DNA of 64,000 nt, from assembly GCF_947179165.1 (NCBI RefSeq), contig NC_077238.1, positions 82,117,757 to 82,181,756 on the forward strand, written 5' to 3'. The notes under the pieces are model-generated. The model did not search any database and was not told where the DNA came from. It saw only the letters and a program-made list of their open reading frames with translations. Made by a program: the position numbers and the translations under genes. Shown here piece by piece: positions 12,172 through 23,769 of the stretch. Positions within the stretch are counted from its first letter, which is position 1. Each line of letters begins with the position of its first letter. Source of the stretch: Solanum dulcamara (Eukaryota > Streptophyta > Magnoliopsida > Solanales > Solanaceae).

Positions 12172-12660
12172 TGTCGTCCATTTGAAGTACTTATGTAGGG
12201 ATTATCATGACATCTAGATCGACGTAAGGTGCGTAGCGGTAACTTTTATGCAGGGAATAATAATAATGTAGGGAATGCTTACTTTAAGGGTGGTTTTTTT
12301 TAGATATTCTGTTTTCACTTCACTTCACTACATGTATTGTTATTCTACATTTTATTTCATTTAGTAACGTAGAGTTTAATATATATTGAGTATTAGTTAT
12401 GCAGAGATTATTTTTGTTAGCATAAGCTCGTTGAATACATCAATGTAAGGCATGTGTGGCCCAGAACACATCGTCAGACAGGTGGTTAGTTTTAATCCTA
12501 ATGATAATAATGTCACAATAGTAATTCGGCCTAGTATGAAAGGAACAATCCTACATTATATTATACTCAAAATCCTCCAAGCACTTTGAAGGTTTGCAAT
12601 ATTTAAACATCAAAACTTATCACAAAGAACAAATCAAAATTTGCATTACTTTTTTCTCTG
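12172..12660. other. Intergenic sequence between convergent genes
   Basis: Lies between the BAHD gene (plus) and the plastid-protein gene (minus), which converge. It must contain both 3' ends; no further gene is visible. Confidence 0.4.
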
Positions 12661-12676
12661 CCAGACCTGTCATAAT

Positions 12677-15600
12677 CTAGCTCGAATTTCTTGAAGACTG
12701 CAAAGAACAAAGATTATATAAGCCATGATGAAATTAGCCATGGGTAACTTTTGTCGCTAAACAACAAAAATACGTAGCTAATCCTATTTACCGTTGAATT
12801 AGTGACATATTATCAAAAAAAATCCTGTTAGCTCCAGCCTATGGGTTATTTAGCGACTGATTAGCAATGAATTTCATAGCAAAGTCATGTTTTATTGTCG
12901 TATGTATTGGTTCATACTTCATATATAGCAAAAGGAAATGAACTAAGCTTACAAGTAATTCATGATCGCCCATAATCTCATCGATTAATTCTTGTAATGG
13001 CTTCTCCGCGCTGTTTGGAACAAGAGCAGCAAAGACGGGGTCTTCAAGTCCTGTACATAGTTATATATGTGTTAAATTGAATACAGTATTTTCGACACGG
13101 AACATAGATATATATATGTGTGTGTGTGAAAAAACACTAAATTTTCAACAAATACTGAATTATGAACTCATAATTTCAAAAGTACAACGAGTATGACCAA
13201 TGACCATGTAGAAGATCATCGATATCACAGACCACATTGAACTGAAAAAAGGTTCATAAATGATAAAAAGAAATAATCGATTGTTATTGTATCGGTTTAA
13301 TGCCTTATTTGTCATTGCTATGGAAAGAAGATTACGAAAGAGAAAGATGTAGCTTTTGTCCGAATCCTATATTTGTCTTAAGAAATGTAATGAACCAGTA
13401 TAAACTATTAATTTAGAACCAATAACTTAAACGGACTAGAATCCCAAACCCATAAACTTCAAATCCTGACTCCGCCTCTTCTGAACAAAGAGAGCATTCT
13501 AATACTTATGTGTTTTCCTAATAAATGTTTCATCATAATCTGTTTTTCCTACTAAGATCTCAAGATAATCCTGTATTTCTCTGTCTTTAGTAAGTTTTCT
13601 CTGTTTAGACATAATCTTTTCGTTAATTTTACGATCTTAGGCTGTGAATGCAGCATAAAAATAATAATTATTTACCACTTTCTTCAAATGCGTCAAGAAA
13701 CATCATCATCTCCTCTCCAGTAAGGCCAGACAGGAAGCAAATTCGCGGAAGCTGTTTAGCAATCTGCATAAATGATACCTCCACATTAGAGTAATTAATG
13801 ATGAGTCTGTCGTTTAGAGAAGCAATTTCACGATGCTTACAACACTTCATTAACACTTAATTAAGTGAGCAAAAGTGTAAAACACACGGATAAACATATA
13901 TTAAAACAACATGGGCAACAACAAATTCCATGCTAGTTGGAGTCCACTATATGATCCTGAATGTCTATTTTGTTCCATTTGGAAACGTTTCATTTTACTA
14001 TGCCAATACTCTTGGTTCTCTAACACCAAAGGTCTCTCTACATTTTCCACTGACATACAAATCTCTAAACGGACTAAAGAGACTCTCAGAAAAAAAGTTG
14101 GATCTAATGTAAGGCGCATCAACAGTCCTGTGAGTGCAGAAGGGCAGAGATAGTTCCGTTATCTGACCTTTGAAGCATCTAAATTGGTCTGTTTTGTGTT
14201 CATTGCTTCCCAAAGTGAGCGAGAAATCATGTCTTCGGTACAAAAGATGACCTGCAGCATATGTTATATAGAATGTAACTTTCAAATTAAAATGCAAGAA
14301 AATGACATTTAGTGTGAGTGAGAGAACCACAAACTTAGTACAGGGAAGAAAAGTAAATACTCCATCCGTTTTGATTTGTTTATCTTACTTTTCTTTTTAG
14401 TCCGTTTCAAAATGAATGTCTCTTTCTTTTTTTGGTAATTCTTTAATTTCAACTTTCCACATGACATGTTTAAAACCACAAGATTAGAGCACTTTTTGGT
14501 ATATTCCACATATCTTTGGTTTAAGACCACAAGATTCAAAAATCTTCTTTACTTTCTTAAACTCCGTGGCAAGTCAAAACCAGACAAACAAATTGAAACA
14601 CAGGGAGTAGTTTATTTATTCAGGCTCTCTGGCTTCAGATAATACCATCAACTCGCTAGCAGTGGAGAAGTCTAGTGAAATTTACCTGGAGGAATTCACC
14701 ATCCATTTCCTTCAAAAGCTGCTGTATCTAAAACAAGATAAACGTAGAGGGATCAGTTATCGACGCTAAGGAATACCGAGGGTGCGAGTTTAGTTATTAT
14801 CTAAGTTTATCTTCCAAGAAGCATGTTTACATAACATCAAATTTACTGCTATCTATCAGTAGATATCGTTACTCTATTTGTTTTACCTTCTTATCCTACT
14901 AATATATAAAGCATTAAGAGAAACATATTCTTTGTTCCTTTCCGAGTTCCATCTGAGACACCGATTCACCAATGGTGAGTAATGTTATAACACACAAAAC
15001 TCACAGCAAAGCCAAACACGAACATGTAAAAGTTAATTAGTCTAGACTTACCTTTGCTGCTTCGTCCACTTCGAAGCCCAGCAACAACAAAGCCTGTAAA
15101 TGGGTCATTGACGCATTCATTTAAGATTTAAAAAATCGAGAAAAATTATATCAGGACAACAAAAAATGTATGCTAATCTTTGAAGAATCTTTTAGCTTGA
15201 AAAGATGACATTTGAAGGCCATCCAAAACCGCCATCATCTGGTTAGTAGTATAGCACTTTTTCTTTTTTGTTTTATTTAAGTTTAACTCATTAAATTCAA
15301 TAATATATTAATTCACATATCTGACTAGTTCCGGGTTCGAATCACGGGCAACCCACCAACCCAACATCTTATGACACGAGCTGACGACAACCATGCACCA
15401 CCTATGTCCACTTTCCCGAAGGAACCCCTCTCTTTCAAGAGGATTCACGGCATATGCATTTTCTGACACACAGTTTCATAGTAGTTCCCACATAGATCAA
15501 CCAAAATAAATTGAAATATAGGAATGAAATGACTGATGATACTAAAAAAAAACTAACCAGAACTTACAGGTGGACCAAATTTTGGGTCTTCAGCATTTAC

Positions 15601-18014
15601 AGGAACAAACTTAGAATCTTCAGTAATCTCAGAGGGAAGGCCTGCAAGAGAGCATCGTGAAGAACGAATTGGTCAATAGAAATTGCATGAAAACAAAGCC
15701 TCATCTACAAAGTTCATGATAGAGATATGTTTAAGAATGATACAAACACGTTAGAAAACATAGATTCTTGTAGCTAATTCAAGTTAAGCAAAAAATTTAG
15801 GTATGATGCCTAAACAAACACTCAAACTTGGCCTCAGTTGACAAGTAAGCACTTCATCTTTGAATATGCACATCTAGACACCTCAACTCGTCTCCATTGT
15901 GTTAGTTGAACACTCCAACTTACAAAATGATCATCTAGACACTTCCAAAAGTTTTGTGCAGCATCGAGTGACCATGAGTGTGTACTTGTCAGTTGAGACC
16001 AAGTTGAGGTGTATAGAGATGTGCACTCTCAAAGTTGAAATGCTTATTTGCCAGTTGAGGTCAAGTTTGAGTGTTTGTTTATGTATTATGCCAAAAATTG
16101 AGAATAGCTCAAAAATGCCAGGGCTCATGTGTACATCTCTCCAGCTTTTTGCATATGTAATTATATATCCTGCGCCGTATATCAACTCTAACACAGAGAT
16201 GGTATAATATATAAAAATTATTTGGTTTTACCCTAACCTATAATGTCACAATTCTCTTTTTTCAAACATCAAGCCTCTGTTGTAATATACCAAACTCATG
16301 GAGATCAAACAGAAGTTAGATTCTTGGTGTAACGCTAAGGTCGTGGACTCTATGTTCCCAGAGATTTCAGAAGTTTATCTAGGCCTTAGTTTAAAAGGCG
16401 AAGCTGATGGTGCACTACCATTCTAATCATAGATGGTTCTCTAGTACTCCTATAGCGCGAGATTGACAGTTTTCTACACGTAAGTTAGGATGTTTCATAT
16501 GTTACATAAAACCTGTGTACACTATCTGTGGTCAAAACAATTACGTCTAGCTATATCATTATCACCAGCCATTTGAAACCAATATTCATAATAAAAGGAA
16601 GTTCATCATCGATTATCGGCTATTCGACGCTCAAAGAAATTGCCATACCCATGTCGAATCCTCCAAACATGCATAGATTTAGGATCTCACACACACCTCA
16701 CGGAACTTTTGAAGAGACCGAGCAACATAAACTATATATCGGAAGTCTATTTTGCTTCTGTTATAGATCACTGGAAGCAGCAACAAACAAGAAGCTTGAG
16801 TACATTATTTAAGGTAGATGGAGATATAATACTTTTAAATGTAAACGATCACAATTTGTAACATTTTATGTAGTTTCCAAATAAGTACACTACTCGATGC
16901 TTTCCCATTTATATGACCCACTTGCCTTTTAGTCTGTTCTAAAAAGAATTACACACTTCTAAATTTAGAAAGATTAACTTTGCACTTCCCATTTTACTCT
17001 TAAATAGAAGCTTTTATAACCACCTAAATATTATGGCATGTTTAACGTCATAAGTTTCAAGAGTTATAGAGCCACACAAATGCTATGACATGTTTTAGAC
17101 CACAAGTTTCAAAAGTCTTTATTTCTTTCTTAGAACTCCATGACGGTTCAAACTACAACAACAAGAAGTCAACAACATACCAGTGTAGTCCCACAAAGTG
17201 GATATGGGGAGGGTAGAGTGTACACACCTTACCCTACCGCAAAAGTATTTCCAATAGACCCTTGGCTCAAGGAAAAACAATCCAAAGCAGTCCAGAAAAG
17301 GAATAAATAGAAGTGAAAGCATAACAAAACATTCTAAACAGTATCTATAACAAAATAATATGATAATTGAACTACAAGAAACAATAAATAGTAATAGAAA
17401 TTGAAGGACAAGAAACTTCAAAATCAATATTACGACTACTAGTATGGACCCACGACTGTTCAAACTACCTCACATAAATTGAAACTGACATCCAAAAGGG
17501 GTAAAATTATGTCCAAATTGAGACCAAAAATGAGATCATTCTTTAACTTATGAAGCCAGAATCTTGCACTTTCAAACATGAAGAACCAAATAAAGATAAA
17601 TTCTTTAACCAAATTACAAACTCAAAATCTCAAGTAGAAACAGAAGAGGGGTAAATTTCTGAGGAACAGAAGTACAAGAATTCTAAGAAAAGAATAAGAA
17701 AGACAACAAAAAAGTAGAACCCCATTATTCTTTTATCTTATAAAAGCCACAATCTTGAACTTTTAAACATGAAGAACCAAATAAAGATCAAATTTTTAAC
17801 AGAAAAAAAAGTGGAATTTTGCCAAGAACAAACCTTCACTATCAGAAGATGCTCTGGGAAATTGTACCTTAAGCTTCAAATGTTGTCCATCTTGGGTAGA
17901 TAAAAAGGCTGAGATATTGGAATTCTTGAAATAGTTTGGTAAATGTGGTTGCTTATTATAGTGAAATCCATAGCAGAATTTTCCATAGTTTAAGCTAATT
18001 GAAGAAGAAGCCAT
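12677..18014 (-). CDS. Small probable plastid protein, DUF3783-like C-terminus (8 exons, 209 aa)
   Basis: Exons read on the minus strand, all with GT-AG borders and continuous phase: 18014-17834, 15641-15568, 15093-15052, 14727-14686, 14251-14168, 13763-13676, 13050-12953 and 12697-12677; total 630 bases, 209 residues plus stop. The first roughly 55 residues (MASSSISLNYGKFCYGFHYN onward) are rich in Ser/Asn, basic and nearly free of acid residues, as in a chloroplast transit peptide. Then come GLPSEITEDSKFVPVNAEDP, ALLLLGFEVDEAAKIQQLLK and SRSLWEAMNTKQTN. The last 70 residues, including PRICFLSGLTGEEMMMFLDA and KPLQELIDEIMGDHELL, resemble the bacterial DUF3783 domain, whose function is unknown. 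The start ATG at 18014 is the first Met in the exon with this targeting-like sequence. Introns carry a Stowaway element, a Mutator-type MITE and a TS SINE. Gene structure is well supported; function is not known. Confidence 0.85.
14360..14607. mobile_element. Stowaway-type MITE in intron
   Basis: Starts CTCCATCCGTTTTGATTTG and ends CAAATTGAAACACAGGGAG, the inverted termini of plant Stowaway elements, and is flanked by TA on both sides (14358-14359 and 14608-14609). It lies in the intron between the 14686-14727 and 14168-14251 exons of the DUF3783-like gene. Confidence 0.9.
15800..16092. mobile_element. Foldback Mutator-type MITE in intron 1
   Basis: The left arm (GGTATGATGCCTAAACAAAC, then ACTTGGCCTCAGTTGACAAG) is mirrored by the right arm (CTTATTTGCCAGTTGAGGTC, then GTTTGTTTATGTATTATGCC) over more than 100 bases. 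The flanking 9-mers are AAAAATTTA and AAAAATTGA, an 8-of-9 match, consistent with the 9-bp target duplication of Mutator-like elements. No coding capacity. Confidence 0.8.
16880..17150. repeat. Degenerate Stowaway-related repeat
   Basis: Shares interior words with the Stowaway copy at 14360, including GACATGTTTTAGACCACAAG and TTCTTTCTTAGAACTCC, but its termini are eroded. Located in intron 1 of the DUF3783-like gene next to a TS SINE. Confidence 0.55.
17155..17450 (-). repeat. TS-type SINE copy, intronic
   Basis: Contains CAACAACATACCAGTGTAGT, GGGGAGGGTAGAGTGTACAC and CCAATAGACCCTTGGCTCAA, the reverse complement of the TS-type SINE 3' region. The remainder (CCAAAGCAGTCCAGAAAAGG onward) parallels the copy at 1978-2235. 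Lies in intron 1 of the DUF3783-like gene. Confidence 0.7.
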
Positions 18015-20068
18015 CACTTATCCTTTTCCTCTATCTATTTGCTTAATACAAATAGTAGTACTATTTACAGTTAACAACATTATCTGTTTGCAGTCCTTTT
18101 TTTTGTGGGGGGGGGGGGTTTCAATTTTTTTTTGTAGCAAACAATTGCAAAATAACCAATTTTATACATCAATAATAAATGAGTTAAAAAATTGTTAAAT
18201 AAGAGAGTTAATCCTAATATGCAATTACTTTAAAAAATTAATACTGTTTATTTTCTAAATATTAAATATAAGAAAATTGTCTTTATATAAATTTTATGTA
18301 AAATATTTAAGAAAATTATTCAATAACTGATAGTGATCGGAGGCGTCGATTGAAAAGATTCCATGCAAAATACAGAAGAAAGCTTAGAATCAGTTCATGG
18401 TTACCAAATTTGATATTTTTCTTTTCTAGTTTGATCTCTGTAAGTTAAAGATTTCATCTTTTTTTATAATACTGTACCTATATGCAGAGTTTAGGGAAAA
18501 GGGTTTGTTTTGATTATGTTAATTTTTTGCTTAATGATAGAGAAAATGAGCTAAAGATTTGATTTTGAAAAATGGGGTTCTTGTTTCTTGATGGATATTT
18601 GCATTTACTGACTGAACTTAGTTGAATGAATATCTTGGATTTTGGGGATTTTGAGGTTTCTTGATTTCCTATGTAATTTCGTTTCTGTTCATTGATATCC
18701 AAGCTATAGGCAGTGGTGGTGGTGGGTTGGGGGTAAATAAGTTGGGGGCGGTGAGGTGACATGCCACGTGGTGTCCACCTTACTGAAATGTTTGTGTCAC
18801 GTGGGATTAGGTGTTCACTTTGGACAGCCCTAATGGAGGAGAAGGGGTATATGAGAGCCACTTCTGTAGCATCGGATAGTTTTTGTAGAAAAGTATAACG
18901 GAGGATAAAATTGATCCTTTTGCTTAATAGAGGGGCAAATTTGGCCCGATTCACATTTGTTTTTGTTCATTCATTTCTAAGTTAGAGGACTTTTTGCTAA
19001 GCTTACATATTATGAAAAAGATTATACAAACATATAAGATATTGAAAGTAAACTTTTAGTGGCTTTGCACCTGTGGCGGATTGAGAATTTTGAATTTATG
19101 GGCAGTTTATCGCTTTCTGAATAAATTATTTATACATACTTGGTGAATTTCTTAATACAAATACAACATTTTGGTCAAAGTTATTGGATTCTTCCCCTGC
19201 AACCACTGCCTCTAAACTCATGCATGGTAATTTGTCAATTGGACAAAATGATCTTCCAAATATTGGTCCTATGTGTTTGCTTGAATTTCATATCAAGTTC
19301 TGTACTTTTGGCGGAGAGCTCGAGCAAGTGTTGTTTTTGGAATGTGGTCTGCCTAAGATATTAATTGAAAATCAACTGATATTTGCACTTTTGGTCTTTT
19401 TTCTAGGTTGCTGGAACAATTTGAAGTTAAATACAGTTCTTAGATATCGATGCTTTTTGAAAACCTGTGCACCTTGTGCATGGATGAGTCATGTGATATC
19501 TGTAGTTTATTTTGAAGGTATTAACGATTGCAACTTATGCCGGCATATTTGTTTTTTCAGATTGTGCACGTTACACTCTGTATCAACTTCAAATTGGCTA
19601 TCTGTGGACATGATATATGTTCAGGTAAACGTTTAATGAGCGCAATTCTTGTTCCTAGATGATTTGTTGTTACAATATAAGAAATCGTGAGAAGCTGCAA
19701 CTTCAAGTTCCTGATTTTCTTAAGAGATGCATGATAATGGATTGAGTCTAGATTATGCTATTGATTGCCGTTGTGTGTTGAACATAATCAAGAAGAAGAC
19801 ATGATGCTTGGTAATATTAGCTAAATTGTTAAAACAGTCCATATTATCACTTTGGGCCATCTTGATTGATTCTGTTCTTCGAATTAGAAGTGTATAAAAC
19901 GTGAATGTCGTTACTCACTTTTTCTCTATGGTCTAAGAGCTTCTCTTTCTCTGGAAACGGCACTTTGGACCAACCACAACCTTCGAAGCTCGGGGATGAA
20001 GGGTCTGCCCCTCTATCCTTCCCCACTTACTGTATTTAACTTGGTTCTTGTGGGATTACACTGGGTAT
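18015..20068. other. Intergenic and possible 5' region of the BORCS8-like gene
   Basis: Holds the promoter of the DUF3783-like gene (from 18015) and probably the unresolved 5' exon(s) of the plus-strand BORCS8-like gene. A G-rich patch near 18700-18800 includes two CACGTGG G-box words (GCCACGTGGTGTCC and TCACGTGGGATT) within a repeat-like segment running to about 18950. No exon could be fixed with confidence. Confidence 0.4.
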
Positions 20069-21861
20069 TGATAACTCCATTAGTGGAGCTTAGACATAAG
20101 TGGAAGAAAAAGAAAAAGAAGAAGAAGAAGAAGAATATTTAGAGGAAGAAGAATGTATATTGAATGAGAGAATCTTAGTTTGTTACCAAAGTTAACTAGC
20201 ACATGTATAGTGTGATATATTTATATACTCCAATGTTTAACTACTTTCTAACAGCTTATAACAAACTTCTAACAACCTCTAACTGAATCTTAACCATGAT
20301 AGATTGCTAACTCTAAGCTATAGTTAACACTCCTCCTCAAGCTCATGGTTTGAATAGATTCATAACTCCAAGTTGTGTTGGCAATAGGTTGTGTACCTGT
20401 AAACTGAGTAACCTCAGCCTGATTTGCATAGGAATTGGAGCTGGTGTTTTCACTCCTCTTCTTTGACTTCCATCCAACTGGATAACCTTTCACTTTGAAG
20501 CATTGTTCCTTAGTATGTCCCCTGTAACCACAGACTTCACACACAAGAAGTGGTTTCTGAGACTTTGATGGCTTGTATTGGTTATCATAGTGTCCTCTTC
20601 CTGAGTTACCATCACCTCCTGGTTGATGGCCAAAGTTGCCACCTTGATGAGGACCACCTCCTCTTTTTTTGCTGAATAGAGCAGTGCTTTCAACAATTCT
20701 AGGAATGACATTTTCATGACTTGCACTTGCAAGGTTTCTTTGGCTTTCAGGATCTACTATCAGAGTGTAGGTTTTGTTTAGGCTGGGAATTGGAGTCTGC
20801 ATCAATATTTGGCCTTTAGCAGCTGAATATGACTCATTTAATCCCATAAGAAATTCAAGTAATCTCTGGTATTCAAAGTGCTCTTGGAACTTTGTTGATT
20901 CAATACAGGAACACCCTGGGCATGGCATGATAGAATCAAACTCTAGGTTAGTATAGGTAATCTGTAACTGTCATAGTTCCTTGAGTAAGACTATGAATTT
21001 CATTATGCAGTTGGAACACATGTGCACCATTAATTTTGTTAAATCTCTCTTTTAGATCACACCACACCTTATGAGCATCACCAACATATACAATATTACT
21101 CAATAAGCAGGTGTAACAGCATTCATTATCCAGGATAACATTACAACATTACATTTTTCCCAGACATCAAACAACTCAGGTGCAAACTGAGATTTAGGGA
21201 ATCTACCATCAACAAAGCCAAGTTTACTTTTACCTAGAAGTCCAATTCGCATGGATCTACTCCAGATTGCATAGTTCTCAGAACCGGTAAGCTGAAGGGA
21301 GATTAGAGAGCTACTTGGAGTGTCATTAGGTTGGAGATACAACTGATGATTGTGATCTATGATTGGAGCTACATAGTTGGTTGGTCCAGCAGTTGTATGT
21401 GTTGTGTTCAAGTTTATGTTGCCAGTTTCCAGTGATCCAGATGTGACTTCAGTTGTGTACATCTTTATTGACAGCTTCGAATCTCGACCTCCAGTTGACT
21501 GCTTACTCTCGACTCAACTGATCACTCAGTTTTGAATCTAAGCATGTGTAGCTTTTTTAAACAAGAACTCACACACTTGTCTTCTAGCCTAAAATCATTG
21601 TAGGCTCTGATACCATGATAACTCCATTAGTAGAGCTTAGACATAAGTGGAAGAAGAAGAAGAAGAATATTCAGAGGAAGAAGAATGTATATTGAATGAG
21701 AGAATCTTAGTTTGTTACCAAAGTTAACTAGCACATGTATAGTGTGATATATTTATATACTCCAATGTTTAACTACTTTCTAACAACTTATAACAAACTT
21801 CTAACAACCTCTAACTGAATCTTAACCATGATAGCTTGTTAACTCTAAGCTATAGTTAACA
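20069..21861 (-). mobile_element. Short copia-type LTR retrotransposon carrying only gag (TR-GAG-like)
   Basis: Two direct LTRs, 20069-20329 and 21616-21861, both start TGATAACTCCATTAG and end CTATAGTTAACA on the plus strand; they differ mainly in the length of an AAG-type microsatellite. On the minus strand, next to the upper LTR, is TGGTATCAGAGCC, the standard copia primer-binding site for initiator tRNA-Met. Next to the lower LTR is a purine tract GAGCTTGAGGAGGAGTG. GTAT flanks both outer ends, perhaps a shortened target duplication. The 1.3-kb interior codes for gag only; there is no protease, integrase or reverse transcriptase, so it must have depended on enzymes from other elements. Confidence 0.9.
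20340..21462 (-). pseudogene. Retrotransposon gag, frameshifted
   Basis: The N-terminal part (from 21462) has the copia gag words LTGSENYAIWSRSMRIGLLG and SKLGFVDGRFP. The frame breaks near 21100, resumes one base shifted as SNIVYVGDAHKVWCDLKERF, and breaks again near 20950, after which HFEYQRLLEFLMGLNESYS and a CX2CX4HX4C zinc knuckle (CEVCGYRGHTKEQC) follow. A complete gag would thus need two frameshifts undone, so this copy no longer makes capsid protein. Family assignment is secure; whether the defects arose before or after insertion is unknown. Confidence 0.85.
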
Positions 21862-22150
21862 GTATATTGTTGTATTTAACTCGATTGTTTGGTAACATGG
21901 AGATGATGGATGTCATATGTATATGTGTCAATCTTTTTAAACTAATCAGCTTTGTTTATTGTAAGTTCAACTTATACTTGTCTGCATTAACTGCCTATTG
22001 ACACTGATAGAACTGCAGTAGTCCAACAGGAGTAACGTTAAAATTATTCGATCAAGTACCTGCAAGTTTTATATAGAAGAGATTTTCAATTTTAGAACTT
22101 TTGAATAGTTTATTGAGGATTTTGTCTAATTTGTTTTCTCACACCACCAG

Positions 22151-22784
22151 TGATGAAGAACATTTGGCTTTCAAGAAAATGCATGCGTTTTCCACAGTGG
22201 ACGGCTTTGTAGAGATAACCGAGTCTTTGGTGGAGATGATAAAGTTCATTGCAAACGAGCCCTCAGCTGGTGTTTTCTACGTTCAACAGCATACCCACAC
22301 TGCCGTGCCCAACCTTATCAATCTCAGTAGCAAAATTGAGGAAAAATCTCGTCAAGTGACTTTGCACACCGCAGATTCAGAGGATTCTATTGTCATGGTT
22401 AGGTCAATGAAAGAGTGTGGATTCTCAATTGCTGACGAAATGATTAAAGATCTCAGACATTCTCTAGCTGTCGTATCTGAGAAGCAGTTGAGAAGTGGAT
22501 TTATAGGAAGACCAAGTTCAAGTTTCCGGATAGGAAGAACTATCTCGTGGAATCCTGCTACTTGGGGTCCGAAAACATGTCCAGAACAAGATGGTGAGAG
22601 GAATGCTGATTATATTTCAAATGTTTTCAGGTCTGCAAAAGAAAAAGCTAGTAGTTTCAAAGGGCCTCAGATGGATTCCATAGAATTTAAACCATCCAAG
22701 AATGATGAGCCATCTGTGACCTATTCTATTGATGCGACGTTAGCAGCAGATGCCAGCTCTTGCACCAGAGGTCAACAATGGTGA
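22151..22784 (+). CDS. BORC complex subunit 8 (MEF2BNB) homologue, main coding exon
   Basis: Follows an acceptor CACACCACCAG at 22150 and encodes about 210 residues from DEEHLAFKKMHAFSTVDGFV. The segment LVEMIKFIANEPSAGVFYVQ, then QHTHTAVPNLINLSSKIEEK and DSIVMVRSMKECGFSIADEM, matches the pattern of animal BORCS8/MEF2BNB (ANEPSVALYRLQEHV...LPEL). In animals BORC couples lysosomes to kinesin through ARL8; the plant role is inferred only. The C-terminal half, with PSSSFRIGRTISWNP, is plant-specific and Ser-rich. The exon starts in phase 2, so at least one upstream coding exon is missing from this call. The frame stops at 22784, but a shifted frame stays open to 22878 and reads VNNGETLLFSIQTDDVLQDV, so the true C-terminus may differ (see findings). 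Confidence 0.75.
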
Positions 22785-22879
22785 AACGTTGCTGTTCTCA
22801 ATCCAAACTGATGATGTGCTACAAGACGTCTGTGTGCAGGTAAATGAAAGCATGTCCCATGATCGAATTTTGTCTTGAG

Positions 22880-23300
22880 AATCATAATGCTAAACATTGA
22901 AAGGCTTTAGCTCGATACAGCTTTGAACTTGAAACAATTCTTTATTGTTTGGACTCGACTTTACTTGTACCACGTTTGATGGATCTTTGTACTAGAACAT
23001 GAAACGAGAGATTATGATACTTGTCTCCGTACCTTGTTGAATCTATCTTTGTAAAAATGCTTTTAGTTGATAGAACTCCAGTTTATTACTGCACATTGTC
23101 CACTGCAATGAGCTTGCAACTTCATCTAATTGAAGTTGTTAAAGGGTGAGTTTTTATTATGACTTATTAGATATTGGCATCAAATAATAGGTGCCAAGTA
23201 CTCTTGTGCACCTATGGCATTTGGAAATATGAAGTTTTATAGTTACACAAATAAGACGATAGGTTTAAGGCTTACGAATGTTACGACAATCTATTAAATA
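22880..23300. other. 3' flank of the BORCS8-like gene
   Basis: No coding feature. Probably includes the 3' untranslated region and terminator of the BORCS8-like gene; no definite polyadenylation signal could be assigned. Confidence 0.35.
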
Positions 23301-23400
23301 TTCTTTAGAGAAAAGACATAAAGTTACCACTGAAGTTGGACCGTTTTTTCAAAAAGATATCCAAACTTTGCGGGGGTCCTAATACACCCTCAAACTAATT
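23300..23400. repeat. Left inverted repeat flanking the VPS33 5' duplicate
   Basis: CCACTGAAGTTGGACCG, then CAAAAAGATATCCAAACTTTG and GGGGGTCCTA, is matched in reverse complement by 25310-25405. The same word family recurs widely in Solanum repeats. Confidence 0.6.
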
Positions 23401-23769
23401 TAAAGTTAAATTATTGAATCCTTTTTCGAGATCTAACACAGAGAGTATATATCACTCTCTTGAATGTGAAAACTAAAAAAATTAAGATTACTTTTTGTTA
23501 AATCTATTTATTACCCTTTATTTTATTGTTTCAATCTTTTTCTTTTTCTTTCTCTTTCTCTTTCCTTTTTTTCTACTTCTCTAGCTTCACCATTGAAAGG
23601 TGTTTTCTTTTTCTTTCTTTTTGTCACGCCCAAATCATTGAGATAACAATGAGATTAATTCTTTCTTTTTGTCATCTTCTTCATTCAAACTCAAAAGACC
23701 CAATTACCTTTTATTTATCTTCAACTTAGAAGACTCATTTACTTCACCCATTTTTTGTCCTTTTTTCAA

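Noticed and set aside
18514..18954. 146-residue minus-strand frame
   Set aside because: Overlaps a G-rich repeat-like segment with G-boxes; composition is not coding-like and no family is recognised.
19184..19636. 150-residue plus-strand frame upstream of the BORCS8-like exon
   Set aside because: Looks like chance translation of AT-rich DNA with no match to the family; not used as a 5' exon.
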